A stretch of 64,000 bases of DNA from Streptomyces sp. NBC_00510 (GTDB lineage Bacteria > Actinomycetota > Actinomycetes > Streptomycetales > Streptomycetaceae), in assembly GCA_036013505.1 (NCBI GenBank), contig CP107851.1:2108001-2172000 (forward strand), given 5' to 3'. Below the pieces are notes generated by a model that was given only the letters and a program-made list of their open reading frames with translations, had not been told where the DNA came from and made no database searches. Below are positions 8,073 to 16,740 of the stretch, piece after piece. Position numbers and translations under genes: made by a program. Within the stretch, counting starts at the first letter, position 1; the number at the start of each line of letters is the position of its first letter.

Positions 8073-10163
8073 TCACCCGTCTTGATCGCGACGATTGCCC
8101 GCCGGTGACTCCCGGCCTGCGGCCGCGGCGGTCGAGGCGGCCGCTGCGGTCTCAACGGGGGGCCGTGTGGTGCGCCTGCCCCGCACGGGCACGGGCAGGC
8201 CCGCCACGATGGCGCGGATGAAGTGCAGCTCGGCGACGACGTCGGCGAGCGTCTCGCACTCGGGGGCCGCGGGGAGCTCCGGAGGGCCCGCGGCGGGGGC
8301 CCGGCCGTCCAGGGTGTCGGCGACCGCCGTGAGCGCGGCGGCCACCTGCGCCCCCTCGCGGGCCGACGGACGCGGGGCCCCTTGCTCCATCCGGACGACG
8401 CAGGCGGTGGCCGCGTCCACGATCCGCTCGGAGGCGGCGACCACCCGGAACCAGTCGCCGTTCCCGCCGTGCCGTGAGGGCAGCTCGGCGGCGAGGGTCT
8501 CGGCGGCGACGCGGGCCTCGCCCAGGGCGCTGTAGGCCGCCCGGCGCAGCACCCTGCGTTCCTCGGGCCGCTCGCCGGCGGGCGCGGTCAGGACGTGGTC
8601 GAGGTAGTCCCCGGTGCGCCGCTGTGCGACGGCCAGCAGGTGGCCGACCCGTGCGGTGGGGTCGGCGAGCCGCGGGAGGTGGCCCACGACGACGACGATC
8701 GCGCAGGCGATCGCGGTGTCCAGCAGGCGGGACAGGGCGGCCTGGGTGTCGCCGCCGGCCCAGACGAACGCCAGCACCATGATCGTGACGGCGGAGGTCT
8801 GCAGCGCGAAGTGGCGGGCCGCGAACGGCAGCAGCGCGCCCGCCACGGAGGCGCAGACCGCGGTCCACCAGATCCCGCCCCCGAGGACCGCGGCCACCGC
8901 GGCGAAGACCAGCACGCCGAGCGCCGTACCGAAGCAGCGGTTGACGACCCGGGAGAACAGCGGGCCGATGTCCGGCTTCACCAGGAACGCCGCCGTGAGC
9001 GGCAGCCAGTACCAGTGGTCCGCCCGCAGGGCCAGGGCCACGGCCGCGCTGGCGGTGACGCACACCGCGACCTTCAGTCCGTACTCACGGCCCACGGGAC
9101 CGAGGACGCGGCGGCGCAGCAGCGGCGCCGGGCGGCGGGCGGGGAGCGGCGCGGCCTCCTCGGGCCGGTCCGTGTCCGGGACCGTGCGGGCGAAGACGAC
9201 GGCGGCGTGCAGCATCATCGCGTCGAAGGCGGCGCGGGCGGGGGTGGCCGGCCCGGGCGCCGGGAGGGGGCCGGGCGGCGTTCCGGTCCGCAGGGCCCCC
9301 GCGAGCCGCCGCGGGCCGTCGCCGGTCCCGGGCGGCAGGGGACGGGCCTCCCAGAGCAGGGCCGCGGCGGCGTCGGTCAGCTCGGTGGCCACGCCGAAGC
9401 GCTCGGCGAGCAGCAGTTCGTCGCGGCGTACGCGGGTACGCAGCAGCCGCCGGCTGAGCCGGCGCAGCCGGACCGCCTCGTCACCGCGGTCCAGGGCGGC
9501 GCTGAGCCTCCGCCGCGCCGCCTCCGCCCCGGGTCCGCCGACGGCGTCGAGAGCGTCGGCGAGGGCGTCGAAGATCCGGGCCAGCGAGGCGCGCTCGCCC
9601 TCCAGCGCCCCGCCGGACGGGCGCGGCGGCCGCAGCACGAGCCGCAGCAGGAGCAGGCAGCCCGCCCCGGCGAGGAACCACAGCGCCTTGTGCCAGGGCC
9701 CGCCGGGCAACGGCAGGCCCATCCCGATCACCATGGCGGCCAGCCCCTGCATCCCGGCCCGCGAGCAGACCGGGCCGATCACGCTGACCGCGCCCGACAC
9801 CGCGCCCACCGCGAAGAGCACCGGCAGCCCCCACCACCCGCTCAGGGCGTCCTGCGTCGCGGCACCCACCAGCACGCCGAGCGCGGCGACGAGCGCGGGC
9901 AGCCCGATGTGGACGACGCCCGTCCTGCGGGTGCCGGGAAGGTCGTTGAAGCCCGCGAACAGGGCCCCGAGCCCGGCCAGCACCCCGATCTCGACGCGTC
10001 CCAGCGCGATCCCCAGCGCGAGCAGGGGCCCGGCCGCCAGCGCCCCGCGCAGCACGGCCGGCCAGGGCACCGGCCCTCGCTGCCAGCGCAGCGGATGGGC
10101 CAGCCAGGTCGGCAGGGCGAGCGGTCGGCGGCCGGGGCCACGGGGCAGCACGGGCATCCTCAC
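8073..10163 (-). CDS. FUSC-family inner-membrane protein
   Basis: A 696-residue protein with two membrane blocks, residues about 30-180 and 370-490, each of five or six helices, plus two long helical soluble regions (about 190-300 and 500-690). The second block carries the FUSC-type stretch DHWYWLPLTAAFLVKPDIGPLFSRVVNRCFGTALG. Members are linked to aromatic acid or fusaric acid efflux, but direct transport by actinobacterial versions is unproven. The GTG at 10163 and ATG at 10157 are both possible starts; neither has a convincing ribosome-binding site. Confidence 0.85.
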   Translation of the reverse strand: MRMPVLPRGPGRRPLALPTWLAHPLRWQRGPVPWPAVLRGALAAGPLLALGIALGRVEIGVLAGLGALFAGFNDLPGTRRTGVVHIGLPALVAALGVLVGAATQDALSGWWGLPVLFAVGAVSGAVSVIGPVCSRAGMQGLAAMVIGMGLPLPGGPWHKALWFLAGAGCLLLLRLVLRPPRPSGGALEGERASLARIFDALADALDAVGGPGAEAARRRLSAALDRGDEAVRLRRLSRRLLRTRVRRDELLLAERFGVATELTDAAAALLWEARPLPPGTGDGPRRLAGALRTGTPPGPLPAPGPATPARAAFDAMMLHAAVVFARTVPDTDRPEEAAPLPARRPAPLLRRRVLGPVGREYGLKVAVCVTASAAVALALRADHWYWLPLTAAFLVKPDIGPLFSRVVNRCFGTALGVLVFAAVAAVLGGGIWWTAVCASVAGALLPFAARHFALQTSAVTIMVLAFVWAGGDTQAALSRLLDTAIACAIVVVVGHLPRLADPTARVGHLLAVAQRRTGDYLDHVLTAPAGERPEERRVLRRAAYSALGEARVAAETLAAELPSRHGGNGDWFRVVAASERIVDAATACVVRMEQGAPRPSAREGAQVAAALTAVADTLDGRAPAAGPPELPAAPECETLADVVAELHFIRAIVAGLPVPVRGRRTTRPPVETAAAASTAAAAGRESPAGNRRDQDG

Positions 10164-10268
10164 GGGACGAGAACGATCTCGGCGTCGGGAAAAGACGCAG
10201 GCCAGCGGGGTTCCGGGCCTTCGTCTCCCCCACCTCAGCCTATCGGCCGCGGGAGACCCGGCACCGGC

Positions 10269-10982
10269 CTAGTACCGCGTGACCGCGGTCCCGCCGCGGC
10301 CCGGCTCCGTGCCGATCGCGATGTGGGGGTCACGGCCGGGGTCGGCCCAGGCCAGGATGCGGCGCATGGCGCCGGCCGGGACCGAGACGCAACCCGCCGT
10401 GGCGGCGCGGCCGTTCACGTGGAGGAAGATCCCGGCGCCGCGTTCGCGGACCGGGTGGCGGTAGTTGAAGCCGATGACGAGGGCGTGCGCGTACTGCCGC
10501 CCGAAGTCGGCGAGGTGCTCGGACTCCCCGGGGGCGCAGTCCTCGGGCAGCGGTTCGACCCAGCGGTTGTAGGAGTCCGAGGCGTTGTCCTGGCACCACC
10601 AGGAGTCCTCGGTGACCGGCAGGTACCGCGTCGTCGTGCCGGGGGGCGGCGCCTTGGTGCCGAACGCGAACGGGAGGTCGTACAGCCCGGTCGGGGTGGT
10701 CGAGGTGTCCTGCACGCGGGTCCCGCCCTCGACGAGGCCGCCGCCGCCGAAGCGGGCGGCCGCGGAGCCCGCGGCGACCCAGCGGCCGTCGCGGCGGTCC
10801 CACCAGGTCAGCGTCCCGGTGGTGGACTCCGGGGAGGCGGCGACCGCGGTGATCAGCTGGGTGCCGCCGCCGGTGTCCGCCATGCGGTCCGGCAGCGCGG
10901 TCGGCGCCCAGGGGACCGCGGCCGCCGTGCCGGCCACGACGGCCGGCACGGCGATGCGCGTCAGTGCCGCGCGCAGGCTCAA
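10269..10982 (-). CDS. L,D-transpeptidase (YkuD-like), secreted
   Basis: A 237-residue extracytoplasmic protein. From the TTG start it has a hydrophobic signal (LTRIAVPAVVAGTAAAVPWAP) and a C-terminal YkuD-type active site: FLHVNG with His near residue 188, and ATAGCVSV with the catalytic Cys near 198, a variant of the usual SHGC. Such enzymes form 3-3 peptidoglycan cross-links or attach proteins to the wall. The TTG overlaps the glutathione peroxidase stop as TTGA, so translation is probably coupled. The longer frame reaching back to 11099 is an artefact of the overlapping gene. Confidence 0.82.
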   Translation of the reverse strand: MSLRAALTRIAVPAVVAGTAAAVPWAPTALPDRMADTGGGTQLITAVAASPESTTGTLTWWDRRDGRWVAAGSAAARFGGGGLVEGGTRVQDTSTTPTGLYDLPFAFGTKAPPPGTTTRYLPVTEDSWWCQDNASDSYNRWVEPLPEDCAPGESEHLADFGRQYAHALVIGFNYRHPVRERGAGIFLHVNGRAATAGCVSVPAGAMRRILAWADPGRDPHIAIGTEPGRGGTAVTRY

Positions 10983-11467
10983 GCGGGGAGCTGCGCCTCG
11001 ATGGCGGCGACGATCTCGTCGGCCTCGGGCTCGGTGCGGGGGCGGAAGCGGCCGACGACCTGGCCGTCGCCGCCGACGAGGAACTTCTCGAAGTTCCACT
11101 GGACGTCGCCCGCCTGGCCCTCGGCGTCGGCGGTCCCGGTCAGCGCGGCGTACAGCGGGTGCCGCTGCTCACCGTTGACGTCGGCCTTCTCGTAGAGCGG
11201 GAAGCTCACGCCGTAGGTCGCGGAGCAGAAGGTCGCGATCTCCTCGGCCGTGCCCGGCTCCTGGCCCGCGAACTGGTTGCTGGGGAAGCCCAGCACGGTG
11301 AACCCACGGTCGGCATACCGCTTCTGCAGCCGCTCCAGGCCTTCGTACTGCGGGGTCAGACCGCACTTGGAGGCCACGTTGACGATCAGCAGGGCCTTGC
11401 CCCGGTGGTCGGCGAGGGAGGCGGGCTCACCGGTGAGGGTGCGCAGCGGGATGTCGTAGATGCTCAC
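10979..11467 (-). CDS. Glutathione peroxidase-family (thiol peroxidase) protein
   Basis: A 162-residue thioredoxin-fold peroxidase. The peroxidatic residue is Cys35 in NVASKCGLTPQY (no selenocysteine), and the partner motifs GFPSNQFAGQEPG and VQWNFEKFLV supply the conserved Gln and Trp/Asn. As actinobacteria lack glutathione, the reductant is likely thioredoxin or mycothiol-linked. The GTG at 11467 with GAGGAG upstream sets the start. It is followed without a gap by the L,D-transpeptidase, an unusual pairing of an oxidant scavenger with a wall enzyme. Confidence 0.93.
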   Translation of the reverse strand: MSIYDIPLRTLTGEPASLADHRGKALLIVNVASKCGLTPQYEGLERLQKRYADRGFTVLGFPSNQFAGQEPGTAEEIATFCSATYGVSFPLYEKADVNGEQRHPLYAALTGTADAEGQAGDVQWNFEKFLVGGDGQVVGRFRPRTEPEADEIVAAIEAQLPA

Positions 11468-11579
11468 GTTCGGATCTCCTCGTTTGGGGCGCGGACGGAC
11501 CACAGGTCGTCCATTCAACCCCGGTCACGGTGCCGATCTTCCCATGGGAGGTGGCCCGCGGCACGACCGCGGCGTGACG

Positions 11580-13220
11580 TCAGTGCTCGGTGACGCGCCC
11601 GGAGTCGACCCGGATGCGGCGGGTGGTGTGGACGGCCTCCAACATGCGGCGGTCGTGGGTGACCAGCAGCAGGGTGCCGTCGTAGGAGTCGAGGGCGGAC
11701 TCGAGCTGCTCGATGGCGGGCAGGTCGAGGTGGTTGGTGGGCTCGTCGAGGACGAGGAGGTTGACGCCGCGGCCCTGCAGGAGGGCGAGGGCGGCCCGGG
11801 TGCGCTCGCCCGGGGAGAGGGTGGCGGCGGGGCGCAGCACGTGGGCGGCCTTGAGGCCGAACTTGGCCAGCAGGGTGCGGACGTCGGCGGGGGCCGCGTC
11901 GGGGACCTCCGCGCAGAAGGCGTCGAGCAGCGACTCGCCGCCGAGGAAGAGCCTGCGTGCCTGGTCGACCTCGCCGACGACCACCCCGGGTCCGAGGTGG
12001 GCGGCGCCGGCGTCCAGCCGGACGCGGCCGAGGAGCGCGGCCAGGAGGGTGGACTTGCCCGAGCCGTTGGCGCCGGTGATGGCGACCCGGTCGGCCCAGT
12101 CGATCTGCAGGTCGACGGGCCCCAGGGTGAACCCGGAGCCGCGGTGGACCTCGGCGCCGCGCAGCGTGGCGACGACCGCGCCCGCGCGGGGCGCGGCGGC
12201 GATCTCCATGCGCAGCTCCCACTCCTTGCGGGGCTCATCGACGACGTCGAGGCGTTCGATCATGCGCTGGGTCTGCCGGGCCTTGGCGGCCTGCTTCTCG
12301 GTGGACTCGGAGCGCAGCTTGCGACCGATCTTGTCGTTGTCGCTCGCCTTGCGGCGGGCGTTGCGGACGCCGTGCTCCATCCAGTTGCGCTGCATCCGGG
12401 CGCGGGACTCCAGGGCGGCCTTGGTGTCGGCGTACTCCTCGAACTCCTCGCGGGCGTGCCGGCGGGCGGTCTCCCGCTCCTCCAGGTAGGCGGCGTAGCC
12501 ACCGCCGTAGGTGTTGACCTGCTGCTGGGCGAGGTCGAGTTCGACGACCCTGGTCACGGTGCGGGTGAGGAACTCGCGGTCGTGGCTGACGAGGACGGTG
12601 CCCGCCTTCAGGCCCCTGACGAAGGCCTCCAGCCGCTCCAGGCCGTCGAGGTCGAGGTCGTTGGTGGGCTCGTCGAGCAGGAAGACGTCGTAGCGGCTCA
12701 GCAGCAGGGACGCCAGGCCGGCGCGGGCGGCCTGGCCGCCGGACAGGGCGGTCATCGGGAGGTCGAGGCCGACGGTCAGGCCGAGCGAGTCGGTGACCTC
12801 CTCGGCGCGCTCCTCGAGGTCCGCGCCGCCGAGGGCGAGCCAGCGCTCCAGGCCGTCGTTGTAGGCGTCGTCCGCGCCGGGCGCCCCGTCGACCAGGGCC
12901 TGCGTGGCGGCGTCGAGCTCGGCCTGGGCGGCGGCGACCCCGGTGCGCCGGGCCAGGAAGGCCCGTACGGTCTCGTCCGGGCGGCGTTCGGGCTCCTGCG
13001 GGAGGTGGCCGACGGTCGCGGTGGGCGGGCTGAGCCGCAGCTGCCCCTGTTCGGGCGCGCTGAGGCCCGCGAGAAGGCGCAGCAGCGTCGACTTCCCGGC
13101 ACCGTTGGCACCGACCAGGCCGATGACGTCGCCGGGGGCGACGACGAGGTCGAGGCCGGCGAAGAGGACGCGGTCCCCGTGGCCGGCGGCGAGATCCTTG
13201 ACGACAAGAGTGGCACTCAT
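11580..13220 (-). CDS. ABC-F family ATPase (translation factor / ribosome protection type)
   Basis: A 546-residue soluble protein with two ABC domains and no membrane part. Walker A motifs are GANGAGKST (residue about 38) and GANGSGKST (about 370), each followed by a signature (LSGGQAARAGL and LSPGERTRAAL) and Walker B ending LLDEPTNDLDL or VLDEPTNHLDL. A charged linker of about 80 residues (EEFEEYADTKAALESRARMQRNW) lies between them, as in ribosome-binding ABC-F proteins. It may act on stalled ribosomes or give antibiotic tolerance. A second ABC-F lies at 40607. Confidence 0.93.
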   Translation of the reverse strand: MSATLVVKDLAAGHGDRVLFAGLDLVVAPGDVIGLVGANGAGKSTLLRLLAGLSAPEQGQLRLSPPTATVGHLPQEPERRPDETVRAFLARRTGVAAAQAELDAATQALVDGAPGADDAYNDGLERWLALGGADLEERAEEVTDSLGLTVGLDLPMTALSGGQAARAGLASLLLSRYDVFLLDEPTNDLDLDGLERLEAFVRGLKAGTVLVSHDREFLTRTVTRVVELDLAQQQVNTYGGGYAAYLEERETARRHAREEFEEYADTKAALESRARMQRNWMEHGVRNARRKASDNDKIGRKLRSESTEKQAAKARQTQRMIERLDVVDEPRKEWELRMEIAAAPRAGAVVATLRGAEVHRGSGFTLGPVDLQIDWADRVAITGANGSGKSTLLAALLGRVRLDAGAAHLGPGVVVGEVDQARRLFLGGESLLDAFCAEVPDAAPADVRTLLAKFGLKAAHVLRPAATLSPGERTRAALALLQGRGVNLLVLDEPTNHLDLPAIEQLESALDSYDGTLLLVTHDRRMLEAVHTTRRIRVDSGRVTEH

Positions 13221-13322
13221 CAGGCTGCCGATGCTATCGCCCCGCCGGCCCGCGCCCCGCGGCCCGTGCGCGGGCGCCCGGGACGGCCGCCGGCCGTCCC
13301 CGATCCAGGGAGGGAACCTGCC

Positions 13323-14099
13323 GTGCCGAGCAAGAAAGCCCTCGTCCGCCGTCCGGGTCCGCGCCTCGCCGAGGGGCTGGTGACCCACATCGAACGCTCG
13401 CCCGTCGACGCCGCGCTCGCCTCGCGGCAATGGGAGGGGTACGTGGCGGCCCTGCACGCGCACGGCTGGGAGACGGTCGAGGTGCCGCCGGCCGACGACT
13501 GCCCGGACGGCGTCTTCGTGGAGGACACCATGGTCGTCTTCCGCAACGTCGCGCTGCTCTCCCGGCCCGGTGCCACGTCCCGGCGCCCGGAGACGGCCGG
13601 GGCCGAGGAGGCGGTCACCGCGTTGGGGCTGTCGGTCAACCGGGTCCGTGAGCCGGGCACCCTGGAGGGCGGCGACATCCTGAAGGTCGGGGACACCGTG
13701 TACGTGGGCCGGGGCGGCCGCACCAACGCCGACGGCGTCCGGCAGCTGCGGGCCGCGTTCGAGCCGCTCGGGGCACGTGTGGTCGCGGTGCCCGTCACCA
13801 AGGTGCTCCATCTGAAGTCGGCGGTGACGGCGCTGCCCGACGGCACGGTGATCGGGTATCCGCCGCTGGTTGACGACCCGTCAATCTTCCAGCGCTTCCT
13901 TCCGGTACCGGAGGAGCCGGGGGCGCATGTGGTGCTGCTCGGCGGCGGGCGGCTGCTGATGGCGGCGAGCGCGCCGAGGACCGCCGAGGTGCTGGATGAT
14001 CTCGGATATGCAACTGTATCGGTGGACATCAGCGAGTTCGAGAAACTCGAGGGCTGTGTGACCTGTATGTCCGTCCGCCTGAGGGAGTTGTACGCCTGA
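13323..14099 (+). CDS. ddaH: Dimethylarginine dimethylaminohydrolase-like amidinotransferase
   Basis: A 258-residue guanidino-modifying enzyme of the DDAH/arginine deiminase fold, the usual length for bacterial DDAH. The acidic substrate-binding motif FVEDTMVVF, the LEGGDILKVGDTVYVG turn, the catalytic His in VLHLKSAVT and the C-terminal nucleophile Cys in LEGCVTCMSVRLR are all present. It should hydrolyse N-methylated arginine to citrulline and methylamines. The start is a GTG with AGGGAGG upstream, divergent from the ABC-F gene by about 100 bp. Confidence 0.9.
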   Translation: MPSKKALVRRPGPRLAEGLVTHIERSPVDAALASRQWEGYVAALHAHGWETVEVPPADDCPDGVFVEDTMVVFRNVALLSRPGATSRRPETAGAEEAVTALGLSVNRVREPGTLEGGDILKVGDTVYVGRGGRTNADGVRQLRAAFEPLGARVVAVPVTKVLHLKSAVTALPDGTVIGYPPLVDDPSIFQRFLPVPEEPGAHVVLLGGGRLLMAASAPRTAEVLDDLGYATVSVDISEFEKLEGCVTCMSVRLRELYA

Positions 14100-14127
14100 C
14101 GGCGGGTTGCCTTTTCAGTGTACCTAA

Positions 14128-14158
14128 CCTACGGTTTCGTAACTTACGATTCCGTAAG
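14128..14158. promoter_or_regulatory. Array of TTACG/CGTAA inverted repeats upstream of the desaturase gene
   Basis: Four half-sites alternate here. The right pair is a perfect 16-bp palindrome (14143-14158, CTTACGATTCCGTAAG). The left pair at 14128-14142 is CTACG-N4-CGTAA with one mismatch, and the middle two form CGTAA-C-TTACG. It lies 30-60 bases before the desaturase start in an AT-rich island, as expected for a TetR-type repressor operator with two dimers. The cognate regulator is not in the adjacent genes. Confidence 0.75.
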
Positions 14159-14187
14159 CACTCTCAGCGAGCCGGCAGGAGCCCAGC

Positions 14188-15153
14188 GTGACCATTGCCC
14201 CGCCCCAGAACACCGGAACGGAAGCATGGAGCGACACCAGGCTGCTGTATGCCCTGGAGGAGGTCGTCGAGACCGAGCTCAACCGCCACCTGAAGGCGGC
14301 CAAGGAGTGGATGCCCCACGAGTACGTGCCGTGGAGCCAAGGCCGTGACTTCGACGGGGTGATGGGCGGCGAGGCCTGGGCGCCCGAGCAGTCCAAGGTC
14401 ACCGAGATCGGCCGGATATCGCTGGTGGTCAATCTACTCACGGAGGACAACCTCCCCAGCTACCACCACGAGATCGCCACGATGTTCGGCCGTGACGGCG
14501 CCTGGGGCACCTGGGTCCACCGCTGGACCGCGGAGGAGGGCCGGCACGCCATAGTGATGCGGGACTACCTGCTGACCACCCGTGCCGTGGACCCGGTGGA
14601 GCTGGAGCGGCTGCGCATGCACCACATGTCGGAGGGCTTCGAGTCCGACAACGCGCACAGCATGCTGCACTCGGTGGCGTACGTGGCGTTCCAGGAACTG
14701 GCCACCCGCATCTCGCACCGCAACACGGGCCGCGAGTCGGGCGACCCGCTGTGCGAGCGCATGCTGGCGCGCATCGCGACCGACGAGAACCTGCACATGG
14801 TCTTCTACCGCAGCCTGCTGGCGGCAGCACTGCAACTGGCGCCCGACCAGGCGATGCAGGCGATCCGTGACGTGGTCGTCGGCTTCCGGATGCCGGGGCA
14901 CGGGATGCCCGGCTTCGAACGCTCCGCGGCGCGGATCGCCATCGGCGGCATCTACAACCTCCGCATCCACCACGACGACGTGCTCCAGCCCGTACTGCGG
15001 CACCTGAAGGTGCTGGAGACGACGGGGCTCGGCCCCGAGGGCCTGAAGGCACAGGAGGAACTGGGCTTCTTCATGGGCGAGCTGGACAGCCAGGCCCGCA
15101 AGTTCGAGGAGCGCCGGGACGCCCTGCTGGCCCGGCGGGCCGCGCGCGCCTGA
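14188..15153 (+). CDS. Acyl-ACP desaturase (soluble di-iron)
   Basis: A 321-residue protein of the soluble fatty-acid desaturase family (DesA1/DesA2-like in mycobacteria). The di-iron ligand motifs are visible: TEDNLPSYHHE, EEGRHAIVMRDY and DENLHMVFY, with an early ELNRHLKAAKEW helix. It introduces a double bond into acyl-ACP, using reduced ferredoxin and oxygen, to adjust membrane fluidity. Translation starts at GTG 14188 behind CAGGAG. Expression is probably controlled by the palindromic sites just upstream. Confidence 0.93.
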   Translation: MTIAPPQNTGTEAWSDTRLLYALEEVVETELNRHLKAAKEWMPHEYVPWSQGRDFDGVMGGEAWAPEQSKVTEIGRISLVVNLLTEDNLPSYHHEIATMFGRDGAWGTWVHRWTAEEGRHAIVMRDYLLTTRAVDPVELERLRMHHMSEGFESDNAHSMLHSVAYVAFQELATRISHRNTGRESGDPLCERMLARIATDENLHMVFYRSLLAAALQLAPDQAMQAIRDVVVGFRMPGHGMPGFERSAARIAIGGIYNLRIHHDDVLQPVLRHLKVLETTGLGPEGLKAQEELGFFMGELDSQARKFEERRDALLARRAARA

Positions 15154-15165
15154 CGAAGCGGTGCG

Positions 15166-15197
15166 CGGTGGGGCGCCTCCCCGGAGGCGCCCCACCG
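15166..15197 (+). terminator. GC-rich hairpin after the desaturase gene
   Basis: CGGTGGGGCGCCTCC at 15166-15180 is followed after two bases by its exact complement at 15183-15197. The 15-bp stem sits 13 bases after the desaturase stop and between convergent genes, so it can serve both strands. No U-tract follows, as is usual in Streptomyces. Confidence 0.75.
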
Positions 15198-15472
15198 TGG
15201 CGGTCCGGTCAGCGCGCCAGCGTGGCGACCTCGCCCACCATCCAGATCAGGCGTTCGCCGTTGTGCTCGAACTCGTGCCGGCGCACCATGCCCATCCGCA
15301 GGTAGAAGCCCTCGGCCCGCGGCTCCGCGCCGACCCCGAGCAGGCGTGCGTCCAGCGCGACCGCCCGCCCCGCCAAGTGCCCCCACAGCAGGCGCCCCAC
15401 ACCGGTGTCGATGAACGGGCGGTCGACGAACAGCAGGCCGATCCCGAGATAGTCCTCGTGCTCGTTGAGCGT

Positions 15473-15620
15473 TTGACATCCTCTCCGTCCTAAAGGACGG
15501 AGATTCCCACCTGCCTGCCGGTGGTCACCGGCTGGGGCTTCGGGTGGGTTCCTGTTTCTTCGCGCTGCGCCGGTACGAGTACCGGTCTTACCCGCGCTCC
15601 GCAGGCTGATACGGCCAGTC
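15473..15620 (-). ncRNA. Predicted TnpB guide RNA (reRNA/omegaRNA) at the element right end
   Basis: In characterised IS200/IS605 elements the RNA guide is made from the 3' end of tnpB through the right end, and its guide is the flanking DNA. Here that would be the minus strand from within tnpB to 15473, with the guide starting at 15472 in the GNAT gene. The terminal hairpin contains the tnpB stop codon in its loop. This is an inference from position; the 5' limit is a guess and no expression evidence exists. Confidence 0.35.
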
Positions 15621-16716
15621 CGGCCGCCTTCGCGATGTTGACCGCCGCATTGATGTCCCGGTCAAGGACGGTCCCGCAGGCCCCGCACGTCCACACGCGG
15701 AGGCTGAGGGGCTTGGGGCCGTCCTTGACGCCGCAGGCCGAGCAGACCTGAGAGGTCGGTTCGAAGCGTCCGATGCGGTGGAAAGTCCGCCCATACAGGA
15801 CGGCCTTGTACTCCAGCATCGCGGTGAATGTCGACCATCCGGCGTCGTGCACAGACTTGGCCATGCGGGTGCGGGCGAGTCCCTTGACCGCCAGGTCTTC
15901 CACTGCAACCGCTTGGTTCTCGCGGATGATCTTCATGGAGAGCTGGTGGTGGAACTCGCGCCGCGCGTCGGCGGTCCGTGCATGGGCGCGTGCAACCTTG
16001 ATTCGGGCCTTCGCCCGGTTTTTCGATCCCTTGGCCTTCCGGCTGAGATCCTGCTGAGCCTTCTTCAGCTTCTTCTCGGCCCGGCGTAGGAAGCGGGGGC
16101 TGTCGATCTTCGTTCCGTCGGAGAGGATCGCGAAGTGGGTCAGGCCCACGTCGATGCCGACGACGTTGTCCGTGGCGGGCAGCATCTCGGGGTCGGTCTC
16201 GACCACGAACGAGGCGAAGTACCGGCCCGCACTGTCCTTGACCACGGTCACCGTGGACGGTGCTGATGGCAGGGAGCGGGACCACTTCACGGCCACGTCA
16301 CCGACCTTGGGTAGCCGGAGCTTCCCGCCGGTCGTGATCTTCCATCCGGCGTTCGCGGTGAACCGGACCGCCTGCCGGGTGTCCTTGCGGGACTTGAAGC
16401 GGGGCGGTCCCATCTTGGGGCGCTTGCCCCTGAGGCCGTCGAAGAAGTTTCGGTACGCGGCGTCCAGGTCCCGAAGGGACTGCTGCAACACGACCGAGGA
16501 CACCTCGTCGAGCCATGCCCGCTCGGGAGTCTTCTTAGCGACGGTGAGCTGCTTGGACAGTTCGGCCGAAGGGACGAACGGCAGCCCCGCCGCACGAGCC
16601 TCCTCGCGGACGCGGAGCGCGTCGTTGAAGACAACCCGAGCGCACCCGAACGCCCGTGCCTACGCTGTGCGCTGACCGGTACTCGGGTACACGCGGAAGC
16701 TGTACCGAAGCTGCAT
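15490..16716 (-). pseudogene. tnpB: TnpB RNA-guided nuclease gene with in-frame amber codon
   Basis: From ATG 16716 the frame reads MQLRYSFRVYPSTGQRTA, then TAG at 16660-16662 (codon 19), then continues ARAFGCARVVFNDALRVREE and on to the stop at 15490, for a would-be length of 408 residues. The RuvC residues remain (GIDVGLTH, VAVEDLAVKG, DRDINAAVNIA) and so does the zinc ribbon (CSACG, CGACG). The next usable start is GTG 16503, which would remove 71 residues of the N-terminal REC/wedge region. A single change of TTG to TAG would explain the stop. Catalytic domain intact, full-length expression lost. Confidence 0.88.
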
Positions 16717-16740
16717 GACGATCACCATACCCTTTGGTTT

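Noticed and set aside
11580..13811. ABC-F frame extended by about 200 residues upstream
   Set aside because: The extension is antisense to the DDAH-like gene, and MSATLVVKDLAAGH at 13220 is a canonical ABC-F start.
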